A DNA stretch of 64,000 bases from Trogon surrucura. Lineage: Eukaryota; Chordata; Aves; Trogoniformes; Trogonidae. The stretch spans positions 59,197,135 to 59,261,134 of the forward strand of contig CM036619.1 of NCBI GenBank assembly GCA_020746105.1, read 5' to 3'. Positions 26,001 to 38,314 of this stretch are shown here, in pieces. How positions within the stretch are numbered: the first letter of the stretch is position 1; each line of letters starts with the position of its first letter. The translations under genes and the position numbers were made by a program. The notes beneath the pieces are model-generated. The model did not search any database, was not told where the DNA came from, and worked only from the letters and a program-made list of their open reading frames with translations.

Positions 26001-29000
26001 TTTGTTAAAAAAACCAAGCAACCAAAACGAGACCTACTTATACAAGTATCTGCCAAGAACTGATATTTCACCTGAATGTTTTTCAGCAACATTTTCCACA
26101 AGGAATATAAACTTATTTATATCTTTTATGCAAACTAATCAGAGCAGAAAACTTCTGATTCGAAAGCTAGCAGCTTTCTAAAAATAAAGCTTTCATGTCA
26201 GTAACAAGAGGGAAAGGCTCTCTCATTCTTCCAGTGCTGTTATTTCAGTTGTGTGCTGTACAGCGCTAAGGTGGCTGAGACATGAACTATTATTAGGGAC
26301 GAAACATGTTGTGTGGTTGAGAGGCAGACTCATAACTTCGTATCTGCCTAAAGTGCTGCCTCGTCTTCACCCCACTGACTTTGGGTACCTGGGACTGCAG
26401 AGCCTAATTGATGGGAGCAGGCTGTCAAACACCAGTCCTGCTTGCCACTTTACTGAGGAACAAGATGCATCAGAGGGTGCTGAGAGCCAGCCCAGACCAA
26501 GGATCAGTCCAGATCAGAGCAAATTCTACAGAGAAAAAAAACAGTCTGCTATTACTATTTACATACATTTAGATGTATTTACATACATTTAGATGAAGGA
26601 GTTCAATCCTTCAAAGAGAAGAGAGCAGCGAGGGATATGAAATACAGTACTGGTGTTCCTAATGATATTAAACTGTTCAGACAGCGGTTTTTAATGTGTG
26701 GATATTCTATTATGCCATCCATCATCATTCTTACAATGGGCAAAGAAAAATGTTACTGACCTGTAGCATATTTGCTTTGAACTGATTATGGTTTTATTTT
26801 TAATTGCTTATATACAACAACAAAAAAAATATCGCTTTGTGTTTAGATGTCCGTCTAGCAATGGAATACCAGCAATGAACTGCAGTAAAATTTTGGCTTC
26901 CAAAAGGTCATTTATATTTCCACATGCTAGACTACAAAAAGGACATATCTGAATTAAGAGAAATATTCTTCTAGCTACTCTTGATACAAAGCTGACAATC
27001 AGGGTACTTAGAACTGGGATGCTTAGACTTGGCATGTCTAAATTATAATAAATACAAGTCAAGGTACCTGATCCTAGGTTCATATGCAACTGGAAGGACC
27101 CATGGGGCCTTAATTGGCACTAAAGATGTGAAAAAATATAAGACATGAAAGGCATGTCAATCAAAGACATGCCATTCAAAGACATGAATCATTGCTGAAC
27201 TGGTCAAATGCTGCAGGACTGGCCTTTCTGATCCTTAAGTGAATGGGAGCATTAATTAGGTATGAGTTCAGTGAATGCAGCAGCTAGCGCTCAGTTTGAA
27301 AACAGCAATATACTATACTGTATTTCTGCAGTAAGCGTGCATAGGAAAAATGATTCAAACGTACACAGAGCTCTCTTAGCAGTTTTGAAAATGTGAGAGT
27401 TATGTCTATGCTGCTTTGATTTCATTTACTATATTTCTATGCAGATAAAATGACATAACTGCATTCATTATTAAAGAGCTGGAGGAGCTTGCATTACTAG
27501 TGCATTTAGGGCTCACAGATAAAATTTCAAAGTCTTATTTCAAGCAAATGTACTGTATTTTAGACTGATCAAAAACTCTGAGATGCTTCGCAAGATTAAC
27601 CTGTATGGAATAAAAGCTGTACTGATAGCACGGTGCAGCACTCGCTCTCTTTGAACACTACCATCTCTTGAATGGAAAGTGATCGAATAGCATCTTCCAT
27701 TTGTTGGTTAAGACAGGAAGTAAAGGCATCAGAAACTGCTGAAGCTGCAAAAACGCCTGTGTATATGCAAAACTTTATATGTAGTAGGCTATAATAAATA
27801 GATGGCTTAACAACACAGCATGTCTTAGTTTAGTAAAAAAGGCCATGAACAATTAAGGTCTCTACAAAACTCACCTACAAAAGCCTAATATCCCAAATTT
27901 CTGTGCCTGTTTCAGCTTTAGCCAAGAGGTATTTTCTTGGTCATTGATCATGCCTACTTGAATCACACAAACTTCAGGAAAAGTTTATGTCCTCTGAACA
28001 TAACAACAGCAGAAACGGTCTCCTTACTCCTGTAATCCATGAGACTAGCTTTGCAAAAGGCCCACCCTCTCCATCTGGAAGATGAAAATCAAGTGTTGAG
28101 AGGGAATGGTAAGGGGAGACTGTGATGAAGAGGAATAAAAGGGCACTGAAGAGGGTTAACGGGGAGCAAGCACAGGGCAGGAGAGGAAAGTGAAGCTGCA
28201 TTCCAAGTCTGTTGTGTCCAAGTTAAATTGCCTGGGGATAGAGATCTCATGAAATGCATCCTTGGCTGCAGCACTATTTGGCTTCCTGTTACACGGAAGC
28301 ATTGCCAAGAGATATTAAGCAGTCATATTTGAAAACATTTTGCAGGTGCCAGGCTGTACTCTCCTCTGTGTTAATGAGAATTTGATCATCTACTGTAGAT
28401 ATAACATACAGGGGAGGAGGAGCACAGTCTGTGAAGCGGCCATTTTTGCACTGAGGGTAAAACAGTGACAAAATAACAATAGGTTGTCTCTGCATCTTAA
28501 TAAAAATATCACTGAACATGGGGCCAGTCTATTAAAAACCAATACTTGTGCAATCTGATTGAGACATCTGGTCACTTTACCTTGACCATTGATGGGAAAA
28601 TAAAGATGATCAGGCCTGGAATCTGGACAAATCTGAGATCAAATTCTTCTACTGTTTAGGAGTTTCCTTATCAGAGAATTATCTGGTTGATGGCTAATGT
28701 AAATACATGTTAGATTCAAAGCCATAGCTATGTGAAACCATTTCTCTTTTGGAATGTTTTTCTTCATTCACTTTTTTACAGTTTTGTGTGGGAGAAAAAC
28801 AATGATCAGTTCATTTCAAGAATCAAAAGGTCTCTGTCTTTTCCTTGAGTTATTCCCATTCCTTTTCTTCCCTCATGCTTGCTTTTACCCCTCCATTCTC
28901 CTACACCACACACAGAGCCCCTTTATGTTTGTGAGCAGCACATTAACCCAAAAGGTTAATTGGCAAAGGGCTCAGGTGCAGTCCATACTCTTGCAGCATT

Positions 29001-32000
29001 AATAATGCTGTGGTCATGGGCTTGGAATGGCATTCTGGCAAATTAGTTCTTTTGTGATCTCTGTGCTGAGAGTGACTGTTGTTTTCTGTGCTCCCTAACT
29101 GCATTTTTATGCTGAGCTTTCTGTCTCTATGAGAATATGTTTTTTGCCCATTCCATTACCCATTCCCTGCAAGCATGACAGAATTATTTGTGAGATCAAC
29201 ACCAACTGCAATATGGTGAATATGTCAGTGCCAACAAACTTTGCTAAATATTCCTGTGCATACAAGAGCAGCAGAAGGGCTGATGGCAAAGGGGTGAGTA
29301 AAAGCTTTGGATAGGAAACTGTCCATCTGAACTCCACTGAGCTCAGGGCTTAGATAAATAAAACTCTCAGAAATATTTAGCAACAATTCAATCACCTTCC
29401 TACCATGACTCTTTGCCACAGTAGACATCTGTGATATTTAGACACCTCTATACTTTATTTAGACGTAGCCAAATACTTAAACATCATACCCCTAAGAAAA
29501 TCTGAGAAATGCTCATTCTGGAGAGAAGAACATCCATCTTCCCCTATAGGTACGGCTGCACCTTAGTTATACGAGATCAGCAGGAGCAGACAGGTCAAGT
29601 GAAGAATGTGTTTAGGGCCCTAGCATGAGGTTTGGGAAGACAGTGACATAAAACTATGTAGTAGTTTAAGTACTGGTTGATGGTGACCATCTCTTTATTG
29701 TGCTTAATGTAGTTCTAGATTTGCAAGTGGCTAATGGTCAATTTATTAATTAAAAAGTTGAGATTCAAGTGGGTATATTCTTTATGATCAAATAATTCTT
29801 TGATGGTTTTGACACTACTTAGATTTAATATGCCTCAAGAGAGCAGACTAGCAATGACATGGTGGAGAATCTGAAGTGGAAGTGGTGTATACCAATCTTC
29901 CTGAGCAGGAACAACTCCAGTACAGCAAGACTTCAGAGCTGTGACAAGAGTGATCAAAAATGAGCTTGACTGTTATTCACAGAGTTCACACAAGAAGAAG
30001 AGAATCTGAGGCATTTGTCTCCTCCTGGCAGATATTTTCAGTTTCTGTAGAAGCCTAGAGGTAAACACACGTTTCACACAGTTATACCCAGATGGTGGCT
30101 GTGTGAAGGGAAGCTCTCTCTGTTGCTGAGGTGAGTAAGCATTTGGTGAGGTTCAGTGCTGCATCCTACATTAAGGTAGCTGCCTAGTTTGTGAGGGTGA
30201 GAATCATGCCTGCTTAGGGCAGAAAAGCTTCTGGGCATGGTAGGACTAATGGATCAATGAGATCTGAGTGCATCAGCCTTCCAGGACAGCTTAGTATGCC
30301 AGTAACAGATGTACCCAAATATGCAAAGTCTGGAAAAGACGGAACTAGTGGCTTTTCTGAAAAATGCTTTCGTTGCTTGAGAAACAAGTTAAGGGATAAG
30401 AAGCAGTAATTTATGTAACTATATTGCCTCAAGCTTACCGTTGTGATAGCATCTGTGGCCTTGGTACCTCAGGACCTTCTTATGGAGTGAGAAAGGAGAG
30501 ATTCCCACAGTTCCTGTAGGCAAAATGCTTCTTCTGGGGTTCTGCTCACAGGAGCAGAATTTGGCCTTAAGCTTAATCACCTGGAGGCACTTGAGAAAAT
30601 ACATGCATGTGTGCTTCCTTTGAGTGATTTGTCTGCAAATGTGTCAGTTGCTCAGCTCTAAAGCTTTGGTGGATATAAAGATGTATAAATACTTCAAAAC
30701 GTCAAGCAGAAAGACAGAGGTTAGGAATAAACAAGACTAGAAATGGTGACTAGTACTGTGCAGAAGTACAAGTGTACTGTGTATTGATAGGAACTTCTTT
30801 GCTGAAGAAATAAGACAGCCTGCAGTCTTGCACAGAATGATTAACGTTCCAGGAGGAACCATGCATGTGGTGACTTTGAAACAGCTGAGGCTCACAGTGA
30901 AGAAAATGAGGGATGCAAAATAAGTAGTTCAAGAAGCTTTAACAATAAGATTCATTCTTAGAATATATTTAATACTCAAGTTCCTTAAAATAAAAACAAA
31001 GCAAGCAATGTACTATATGTGTGATCATAAAAAGCTAGATAAATCTATTATTAAAACCCCACATTTAATTACAAAAGCTACCATTTTTTTCTGGTAAATC
31101 AAAATATGCAGCAGTAATAAAGCCTCTGAAGTCTTTGTCTCATCCCTGAGACCTGTAAAGGGCTTTGTAAATTGACCTGAAAACTAGCTAGTCTCATCTG
31201 ACTAAACAGAGGAGAGAAAGACTTTTACAGTGTCTGGCCCATTTCTATGAATACACTGTATCTTATATAGTCCTTATCTGGAGGAGATGTTGCATGAAGT
31301 GAGGCTGCCACCCTGCAGTTGGAATAGCAGTCCACTTCATATGACCTGATTATTTGGTGTCTTGACTGGAACCCAGAAATCTTTTTGTTAAAGTAGTATG
31401 TTTCTACTGATGGCTTTTCCTGCCACGTTTGAGGTCTTGTTTGAAAAAGGTTTGGGTGTCTTCCAATCCTATATGTGAAGATATCCAGCTTGGTATTTTG
31501 ACACAAAGCTTGATCGCCTTGCCAAAGGAAGATTTACCAAGTTATGTCTGTTTAACACCCTGCAGTGTCCTGTCTTCCACTCATGTTCTGTTTGGCATAT
31601 TATTCTGAGTATGGAAAAAATGAGCCTAGATAATATCCAGACCTTACTAAGAAAGGAAAATATTTTCTTCTCCTGCTCTGCCACGATTAATCAAGATTTA
31701 CCACAGATTTGCCGAAATGTTTCTAGGTTCCTAGTTTGTGTTTGGTTTTGGGGTTTTTTTTGGGTTAGTTTTTTTTTGTTTTTTGTTTTTTTTTACTTAT
31801 TCTATTTGTATAAATGTCTAAAAATTATTCGGGGTTTTACTCTCCATATATGGCTAAGTTCCTCTGGCTTCTTGGGCTCCAATGTTGAGGATAAAGATAC
31901 TTAATACATGACCTCTTTAACAGAGTTAATTTTACACTGAATAAAGATCTCCCCTTGTAAAGGGACATGGTAACAACTAACTGCAAGTCACAGGTAGATA

Positions 32001-32650
32001 AGGTAGCTTTTTTAAGATAAACTGGACTTTAAGTGAAGTCGCAGGTAGAGGAGTGAAGTTATTGAATCAGAATGTCATCTCAGCAAAGTCTTTGTCAGAG
32101 CACAGAGGCGACCATCTTTCTTTCTGAAAACTTTAAAACGTTTGTCTCGCTGCTTCTAATAGACTCCATCTCAATGAGCAGGGTCCTGTATTCTTTCTTC
32201 CTTGCCCTTTCCTCAGACTAGCATCACTTCTTTTGAGCCTGCAGAAAAGTGAGAGAGAAATCTGGTGAATGATATTCCCCCTGCCTTTCCAGTGAACACC
32301 TTCCCTTAGGAACAAAGCCTTTTCCAGCTCCAAAGGGTCATTATACTGCAGTCCAAATAATGGAAATACTCCTGACTTCTTGCCTCTCTGGGGCTTACTG
32401 CATTCTTCCTCTGAGAAACGCCACACTTAGAAGTGAAGGAACAGAAGTCTGAGAAGTGAACATGAAAATACCACAAAAATTCATGCGTTCTCCAAAGACC
32501 TATCCAGACTTCAAATCAGGCTGACATGGAAAGTGATTCAAGATCTCTAAATATTTTCCAATTCAAGTAACTGGTGGAGAAGATGTTGTGAGGAATGATT
32601 AGGCCTTGACCTGTTTTTCTTTGTACCTTCATGCTTGGTGACCCAAGTCA
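23000..32650. other. Unique AT-rich non-coding DNA, second part
   Basis: No gene or transposon recognised. The largest frame (26251-26592 plus, 113 codons) is unrecognised. A perfect 20-bp tandem duplication is at 26556-26595. The stretch around 27410-27530 is repeat-free with several short ATTA-type cores. The T-rich tract at 31750-31795 is low complexity. Confidence 0.5.
26556..26595. repeat. Exact 20-bp tandem duplication
   Basis: The unit TATTTACATACATTTAGATG fills 26556-26575 and is repeated without mismatch at 26576-26595. It is probably a young slippage duplication and could be polymorphic. Confidence 0.9.
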
Positions 32651-32659
32651 ACCCCAGTA

Positions 32660-33000
32660 TTGATCCCAAAGAAAATAATGCTATGGCTGAAATGGGACTA
32701 GAAAAAATGAAATAAAGCAATATAATTACTAACAGTCTGTGTGGGTTTACACAAAACAAATCTTGTCGACCTAACTTAATATTTTTTATGAGATTATGGA
32801 TTTTGCTGGTAAAGGTATTTCTATTGATGTAATACTCTTACATTTCTGCCAGGCATTAGATAAAGAAACAGGACATTTCAAAACCAAACTGGAATTCTTT
32901 AAGTAGTTTTAACTCTGACAAGCTGGAAACTCTCAAAACAAGGTAGTAAACTAGCAAAACAAACAATATGATGTTAATTATTGTGAGATGTGAAGTCATC
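32660..33000 (+). mobile_element. Ancient CR1-like LINE relic (RT palm segment)
   Basis: Plus-strand translation around 32760-32880 gives a degraded but ordered match to the CR1/L3-type RT: NKSCRPNLI, then about 20 codons later DVILLHFCQALDKETGHF (from 32826). The family pattern there is DxIYLDFSKAFDTVxHxIL. The catalytic first aspartate of the palm (the D in LDFSKAFD) is replaced by H, and frames do not continue cleanly on either side. Core similarity runs from about 32735 to 32900; the outer limits are approximate. It lies in the opposite orientation to most other CR1 copies here and is much older. A chance match is possible but unlikely, given two spaced blocks in the same frame and order. 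Confidence 0.62.
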
Positions 33001-33004
33001 AAGA

Positions 33005-34004
33005 ACAAAAATTATATGTCAACTGAAAATTCCCTTTTCTGAGAAGTTGTGACAAGAGGTTTAGCAGTTGAACCTTTAGGCTGGACAGCTTAACAGAGAG
33101 GTATCTTTGTACTCAGCTTCATGTATCAGTACTTCTACTGATATGAATAATAAGAAGCATAGAAGAAACTGGAGAGAGTTCACATGATTTTTCCTTAAAT
33201 TAAAATCAAGTAGCATTGGCCTATGTGTTCTCTGATCCTCCAGCATATGATCTGCACTGGTCTTGTTTAGCTTTTTAGACATATTTCCGTAGCTAAGTAA
33301 AATCTGTCATTGCACATCCCCTATTCCACATACATTCTACCACCTATGCACTGAAGCTGAAGATTAGCCTCCAAATTCTATTGAGATACAAAATTAACTC
33401 CCAACACAGTATCCGTTCCCCTTACTGCTCTTTTGGGCACATAGATAATGCCACAGTTTCTTCTATGACATCAGAAAAAAGTTCTGAAAAAAAGTACTTG
33501 CTCAAGAATAATTCATTTCAGAGTATTAATTGTTAATTTCAACGTTATACTTTAGTGGTATACTTTAGTGAGCTGAATTTGCAGATAAAGGGGAACTCCT
33601 GCAGTTTCCGTGCTCAGACTTTGACTATGTAGCCATGGAGTAGCTCATGGCTGGTGCTAGCATTCACTGCATATTAAGCATGTATTTCACACAATAATGC
33701 ACCCTATTTTACACGCCTATTTCATACTACTAGTTCATGTAACATACTTCTTATGCAACTGTTCATAACTTTTCTTCAGCTGTGCAGGCCCAAAATAAAG
33801 GAAGAAATACAAGAAATGTATCAAACTGAGTATTTGCAGTGCAGTGCTAGATAAGAATTTGATTTATTTGTCCAGGACCATAGTCATGTAAAATTGAATA
33901 TATATGGCTAGCTTTTTGGACAAACACCATAGTGAACAGGTTCCATAATGATAGTTCAAGACTATTCTCACCCATTCTGATTACATCCTTAAATAATTTG
34001 ACAT
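33005..34004. other. Unique AT-rich non-coding DNA
   Basis: I see no gene or clear repeat. The upstream part may include unrecognisable continuation of the ancient CR1 relic. Confidence 0.5.
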
Positions 34005-34116
34005 TCATAGAGTCGTAAATTGCATTGCGTTGGAAGGGACTATTAAAGGTCATCTAGTCCAACCCTCCTGCAATAAACAATGATATCTTTAACTAGATCA
34101 GGTTGCTCAGAGTCCA
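34005..34116 (-). mobile_element. CR1 3'-end fragment
   Basis: The plus strand shows CATAGAGTCGTAAAT-like tail sequence, then GTTGGAAGGGACTATTAAAGG and CATCTAGTCCAACCCTCCTG. This is the reverse complement of a typical CR1 3' UTR, so the insert is on the minus strand. About 110 bp remain. The tail is degraded and the element is severely 5'-truncated. Confidence 0.85.
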
Positions 34117-36893
34117 TTACATAGCTATAGGTAGCTGCTTTCTTACCACATTGGAAAAAATAGTCTTCAACATGACAGGAGAGATGAGATTTGGTGTTAC
34201 AAGTATGCAAATTCAAACACATGCCTAAATCGTTGCAGAGCTGAGGCCTAGAGTGGTGTTTTGGGTTTATTTCAGAGATGAACAGCAGTCTTGCTGGAGA
34301 GACACCAAGTAAGGAAAATGCATCATGCCATCTCTTGGCAAACTGCAGTGCTGCAGCCGGAAGGTGTACAAAACCATGCTGTGTGTTACTAGCACCAACC
34401 AAATCAGAAAAAAAATCACAGGGAGTCCTCAAAAACAAGGAGGCATATAAAAGAGCAATTGGCACAAAATCTAAATTTGGTTTTCTCTTTATTTGCGCAC
34501 ATCTGCTAACTGAACACATTGCAATTTGATTATACAGCCGAATTACCATTCCCTCACACAGCCGCTCTTGAGTGATTAGTTTCATCCAAGTGTGAGCTTT
34601 CCTGCTTATCTGCAGATACCCTAGCAAAGAATGAATGGGCATAAGCAGTGCCTGCTGCCCTCAAGATTTCCCTTTGTAAGGCAATTCTATGAGAATATAA
34701 CAAGAATTCCTTTATTTCTATTTACAATAAATGAATTTAATGAAAGTGGGTTTTTTTTTAAGATTGCCCATATTATATGTGTAAACTGTAGGTTATTTCT
34801 CTTATATGCAGTAGTAGAATCTGGGAATGCAATAATTAAAGCAGCAGAATGCTATGTTACTTTGTGACATCTACCACCCAAAAGTATTTTTATCTGCACT
34901 GAATTTATAGTCAAAATACACCAGAATCAAGTATTCACATTAAAAGGTGGTATAGATTGAAGCAAACAGATTTTTTGCCTGTCTATTAAAAAAAAAATAA
35001 ATTACTCTTTTCACAAATACATCATCAGTGGATGAAACACATTTTTTTTCACATATATTTTCATATAACTTCTTATGATTTTACATAAAATATTTTTTTA
35101 AACTTCATGTGCATCACTATATACATACACTATATACATCACTTACCTGAATAGAAATTAATTGGACAGTCCCTGTCATTATATCCGACAAAAATACTGA
35201 TAGTGAATAATCTAATAAATGAAACCTTTTTCTGAGGACTCTGTAAGAAATTGTGCAAACAGACTTCTTACGTTGTCAAGAGCTTAAGACGTGAATAGTT
35301 AAATGCTGCAGATAATTCATTTCACTTAATGAAATTAATTTTGTTGAACTGGCCACTCAAATCATGCCTCCTAGTTTATGGATACCTGAAACTTTTACTC
35401 ACAATGGAGCAATGCATCAGTTTATAGATGGTCACTTGTACTTTTCATATTTTCCCAGGTGGTGTGACTCCTCATAGACCTGGAGTCTTCTAGCTAGACA
35501 GGTCAGTCTAATATCTGTGAGGATTTAAAAAGTAAATTTTCCTCTGAGTTCATGAAACAGCTCAGTCTGACAAGTGGTCTCAGGGAATGTCAGAAAAAAT
35601 AGTTGATGCTTTAGAGTGACTTAATCAGTTGGTCATGTTACACTCCTTTTACACAGTGGTAAAAGATCAATAGACACTTTCTTGCCAAAAAAGAAACCCC
35701 AGTTACCCATGTTTTCATAGGAGAGTGCTCTGCTCATGCCACCATAGATCATGATGACCATAGATCATGATGGTTCATGATGAACCTGCCAGCTAAATAC
35801 CTAAATCTTCAGCTGCCTGACAGGTGCCCCACATTTTCCTCATACTTTTAGAGAGATGACCCTTTGGGAGCAGTCAAATGCAGGAGATGGCAATAGATCT
35901 GTGGTGTGCTTCCACTGCAGGATGGAGTCGGTTTGCCACCCCGTGTAGGGAGACCTCAGGATGGGGTGCTCAGAGGCCACAGGAAGTTCCTTTTTCCCCG
36001 GAGCTGGGGGTCTTTTCCCACCAGCTGTTCCCAATGGTCTTGAGATGGTGATAAACTATGTGTAATGTACAGTTGTGCCTGTGCTTAGAGATCTCATATT
36101 TCTGCTCACATTTCCTGAGTATTTATGTCATTGAGCTGTAATATGAGTAATATCCACTGATTTCTCCTATACTTCTCAAGACAGAAGCTAGCTCTATTCA
36201 ATTCTTTGAAAAATAACACACAGTCACCTACTTCTAGGAGGAAGTCTGACGCTGTGGGTCTCAAATTGGTGGAAGTGTTTCTCTGAATCCTCGAGAACCC
36301 TACCTAAGCCTAGAGCGATGTCTTGCTCCTTCCAACAATTCCCTATTGCCATTGGAACATCACTTTTGAGCACCGAAACATTTTCACCTTACCTGGAGAA
36401 ACTGATTTTTCTCTCACCTGGTACAGACAGCCTCAATGCCCAGAATTTGATTCCACTCTTCAGACAAACAACCAAAAAAGTTTTATAAATATTTTACTGG
36501 CTTTAAAGTCCCCGAGACTGCCTACATTTTCTTGCTACAGTTATGTTCATGTTCCAGGTCCCTTAAGTGCTGAGATTGACCACATGGTACTGATATCATC
36601 TGCCCTATGTGCTTGCGCTTTCTTTCTGTGCAGATCAGAATGGGATGAGATCAGGAAGTTCTGCTGCCTTTGTAGACCTTTTATTGGTATAAATTTGGGG
36701 TGGAGCCACGGTGCATATGGTGAGCCAGGAAACTGAAAGTGCTTCATAGTCTGAAATATCTTCTCTGAATGGGAAAGAATCCCCTAGAAAGACTAATGAA
36801 GAGTATATAAAACATACAACCTCTTAATCTCTTCCAATGCTATAAAAGAGAGTAAACGAATCTTTTTGTCTCAAATGGAGCTGAAGCAGTGTT
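34117..36893. other. Unique non-coding DNA, including an unusually open stretch
   Basis: No recognised gene. 34120-34642 is open for about 180 codons on the minus strand; the 199-codon frame 34043-34642 ends in the CR1 fragment. It matches no protein family I know. The plus strand of the same stretch is also open from 34278 to 34529. Another unexplained frame (137 codons) is at 36323-36736 plus. A 16-bp tandem duplication is at 35741-35772. AT-rich sequence dominates 34860-35350. Confidence 0.5.
35741..35785. repeat. 16-bp tandem duplication followed by a near-palindrome
   Basis: ACCATAGATCATGATG at 35741-35756 is repeated exactly at 35757-35772. It runs into GTTCATGATGAAC (35773-35785), a near-perfect palindrome that shares the CATGATG core. 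Confidence 0.8.
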
Positions 36894-36986
36894 TATAGAA
36901 TCACAGAATCACAGAATCACAGAATGTTAAAGGTTGGAAGGGACCTTAAAGATCATCTAGTCCAACCCCCCTGCCAGAGCAGGACG
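36894..36986 (-). mobile_element. CR1 3'-end fragment with tail microsatellite
   Basis: Starts with four copies of the CACAGAAT-type tail octamer, followed by GGTTGGAAGGGACCTTAAAG and CATCTAGTCCAACCCCCCTG. This is the reverse complement of a CR1 3' end. Only about 90 bp were copied before truncation. It shares the CTGCCAGAGCAGGA block with the copies at 52.1 and 62.4 kb, so it belongs to the same younger subfamily. Confidence 0.92.
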
Positions 36987-37745
36987 CTGTCAAGGTATAT
37001 GTAGTGTAGTGTTTCTTGTGCTCTGCGTTGCAACTTCAGAGCTGAGCTATTTTGCAGTTTCCAGAAAGAAAATTTCTGCTTTTTGCAACATAGTAGGTTT
37101 CTTTTGGAGACAGAAAAGAAGCACCCACATACTTCCAGCTAACATCTGCCTCTTCTTTAAAATACCCTGTCTTTATATTTCAGAAACAGGTCTGACAGTC
37201 CTTGAATCTTAGGAGAGAGTAAAAGCCATGACAGCACCAGGCAATGTACCAAGTCACAATAATTCCATCTTCCACAAGGTAATTTATAAATTAATAAAGT
37301 AGTTAATACAAATATTCTGGCAATATCTCTCTGGTGGGTTGACTTTGGCTAGCTGCAGGGTGTCCACCAAGCTGCTCCACTTTCTTCACTACCCCTCCTC
37401 AGTAGGACAAAGGGAGAAAATAAGATGAAAAAGTGGTGGGTCAAGTTAAAGGCTGGGATATTGCTTACCAATTACCATCACCAGCAAACCTGACTCTTTA
37501 GAGAAGATTAAATTATTGACGATTAAAAGTAGAGTAAAATAGTGAACAACAAAGGCAAAAACCAAAACCTCACCTGCTCACCATCCTCCCTTCTTCCCAG
37601 GCTCCACTTCACTCCTTCATTCCTGACTCTTGTATCTGCCCCCCTCTGAGTGGTGTAGGGGAATGGTAGGTTGTGGTCAGTCAAAAACAGTTCCTACTTC
37701 CTTTTTATACTTTTACCTTTCTTCAGAGGGGGTCCTTCCCATGGA

Positions 37746-38200
37746 CTGCAGTCCTTCATGAACTGCTCCAGTGCAGATCCTTTCCACTGAATAGAGTCCT
37801 TCAGGGACATTCTGCACCAGTGAGGGTCGTCCCACTGGATATATTCCTTCATGAATTGCTCCATCATGGTTTCTTCTCACTGGCTGCAGTCTTACAGGAA
37901 CTTCTCCAGCACAGGTCCCCCCCACAGGCTATAGTCCTTCAGCAATAGACTACTCTAGAGTGGGTCTCACACAGGCCACAGATTCCACCAGAAAACCTGC
38001 TTCTGCATGAGCTCCTCTCCATGTGCTGCAGCTCCTGCCAGGAGCTCTCCACAGGCTGTAGCTTCCATCAGGACCTGTCCTCCTGCTGTGGTATGGTGTC
38101 CTCCAGGGGCTGCAGCACGCATGTCTACTCCAATTTGGATCACCTTGAGCTGCAGGGGAAAAACCTGCATCACCACAGGCTGCAGGGGACTCTCTGTAGA
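37746..38200. repeat. Imperfect ~45-bp tandem repeat array within the LTR
   Basis: Units can be laid out at 37746-37790, 37791-37838, 37839-37883, 37884-37928 and 37929-37975 (45, 48, 45, 45 and 47 bp), each built on CTGCAGTCCTTC...GAACTGCTCCAG...CCCACAGG. More diverged units continue to about 38200. Because 45 is a multiple of three, the plus-strand frame 37673-37948 shows a 15-residue periodic pattern (AVLHELLQCRS-like). This is a by-product of the array and not a repeat protein. Confidence 0.85.
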
Positions 38201-38307
38201 GCATGTAGAGCACCTACTCTCTTCTCTCACTTTGGTGTCTGCAGAGCTATTTATCTCACATTTTCTTACTCCTCTCTCACAGCTTCTGAACAGCAGTTTG
38301 CCCTTTC

Positions 38308-38314
38308 TTAAATA
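38308..38314 (-). promoter_or_regulatory. TATA-like box of the 45-bp-repeat LTR
   Basis: TATTTAA on the minus strand at the expected distance from the TG end. It is followed in the sense direction by the repeat array. Confidence 0.4.

Noticed and set aside
36323..36736. 137-codon plus-strand frame
   Set aside because: No similarity to a known family, no splice context, and ordinary composition. Treated as chance, though it could be checked for conservation.
37746..38200. Regularly spaced repeats suggestive of a CRISPR array
   Set aside because: Units are contiguous and imperfect, with no unique spacers, no cas genes, and the surroundings are a vertebrate LTR.
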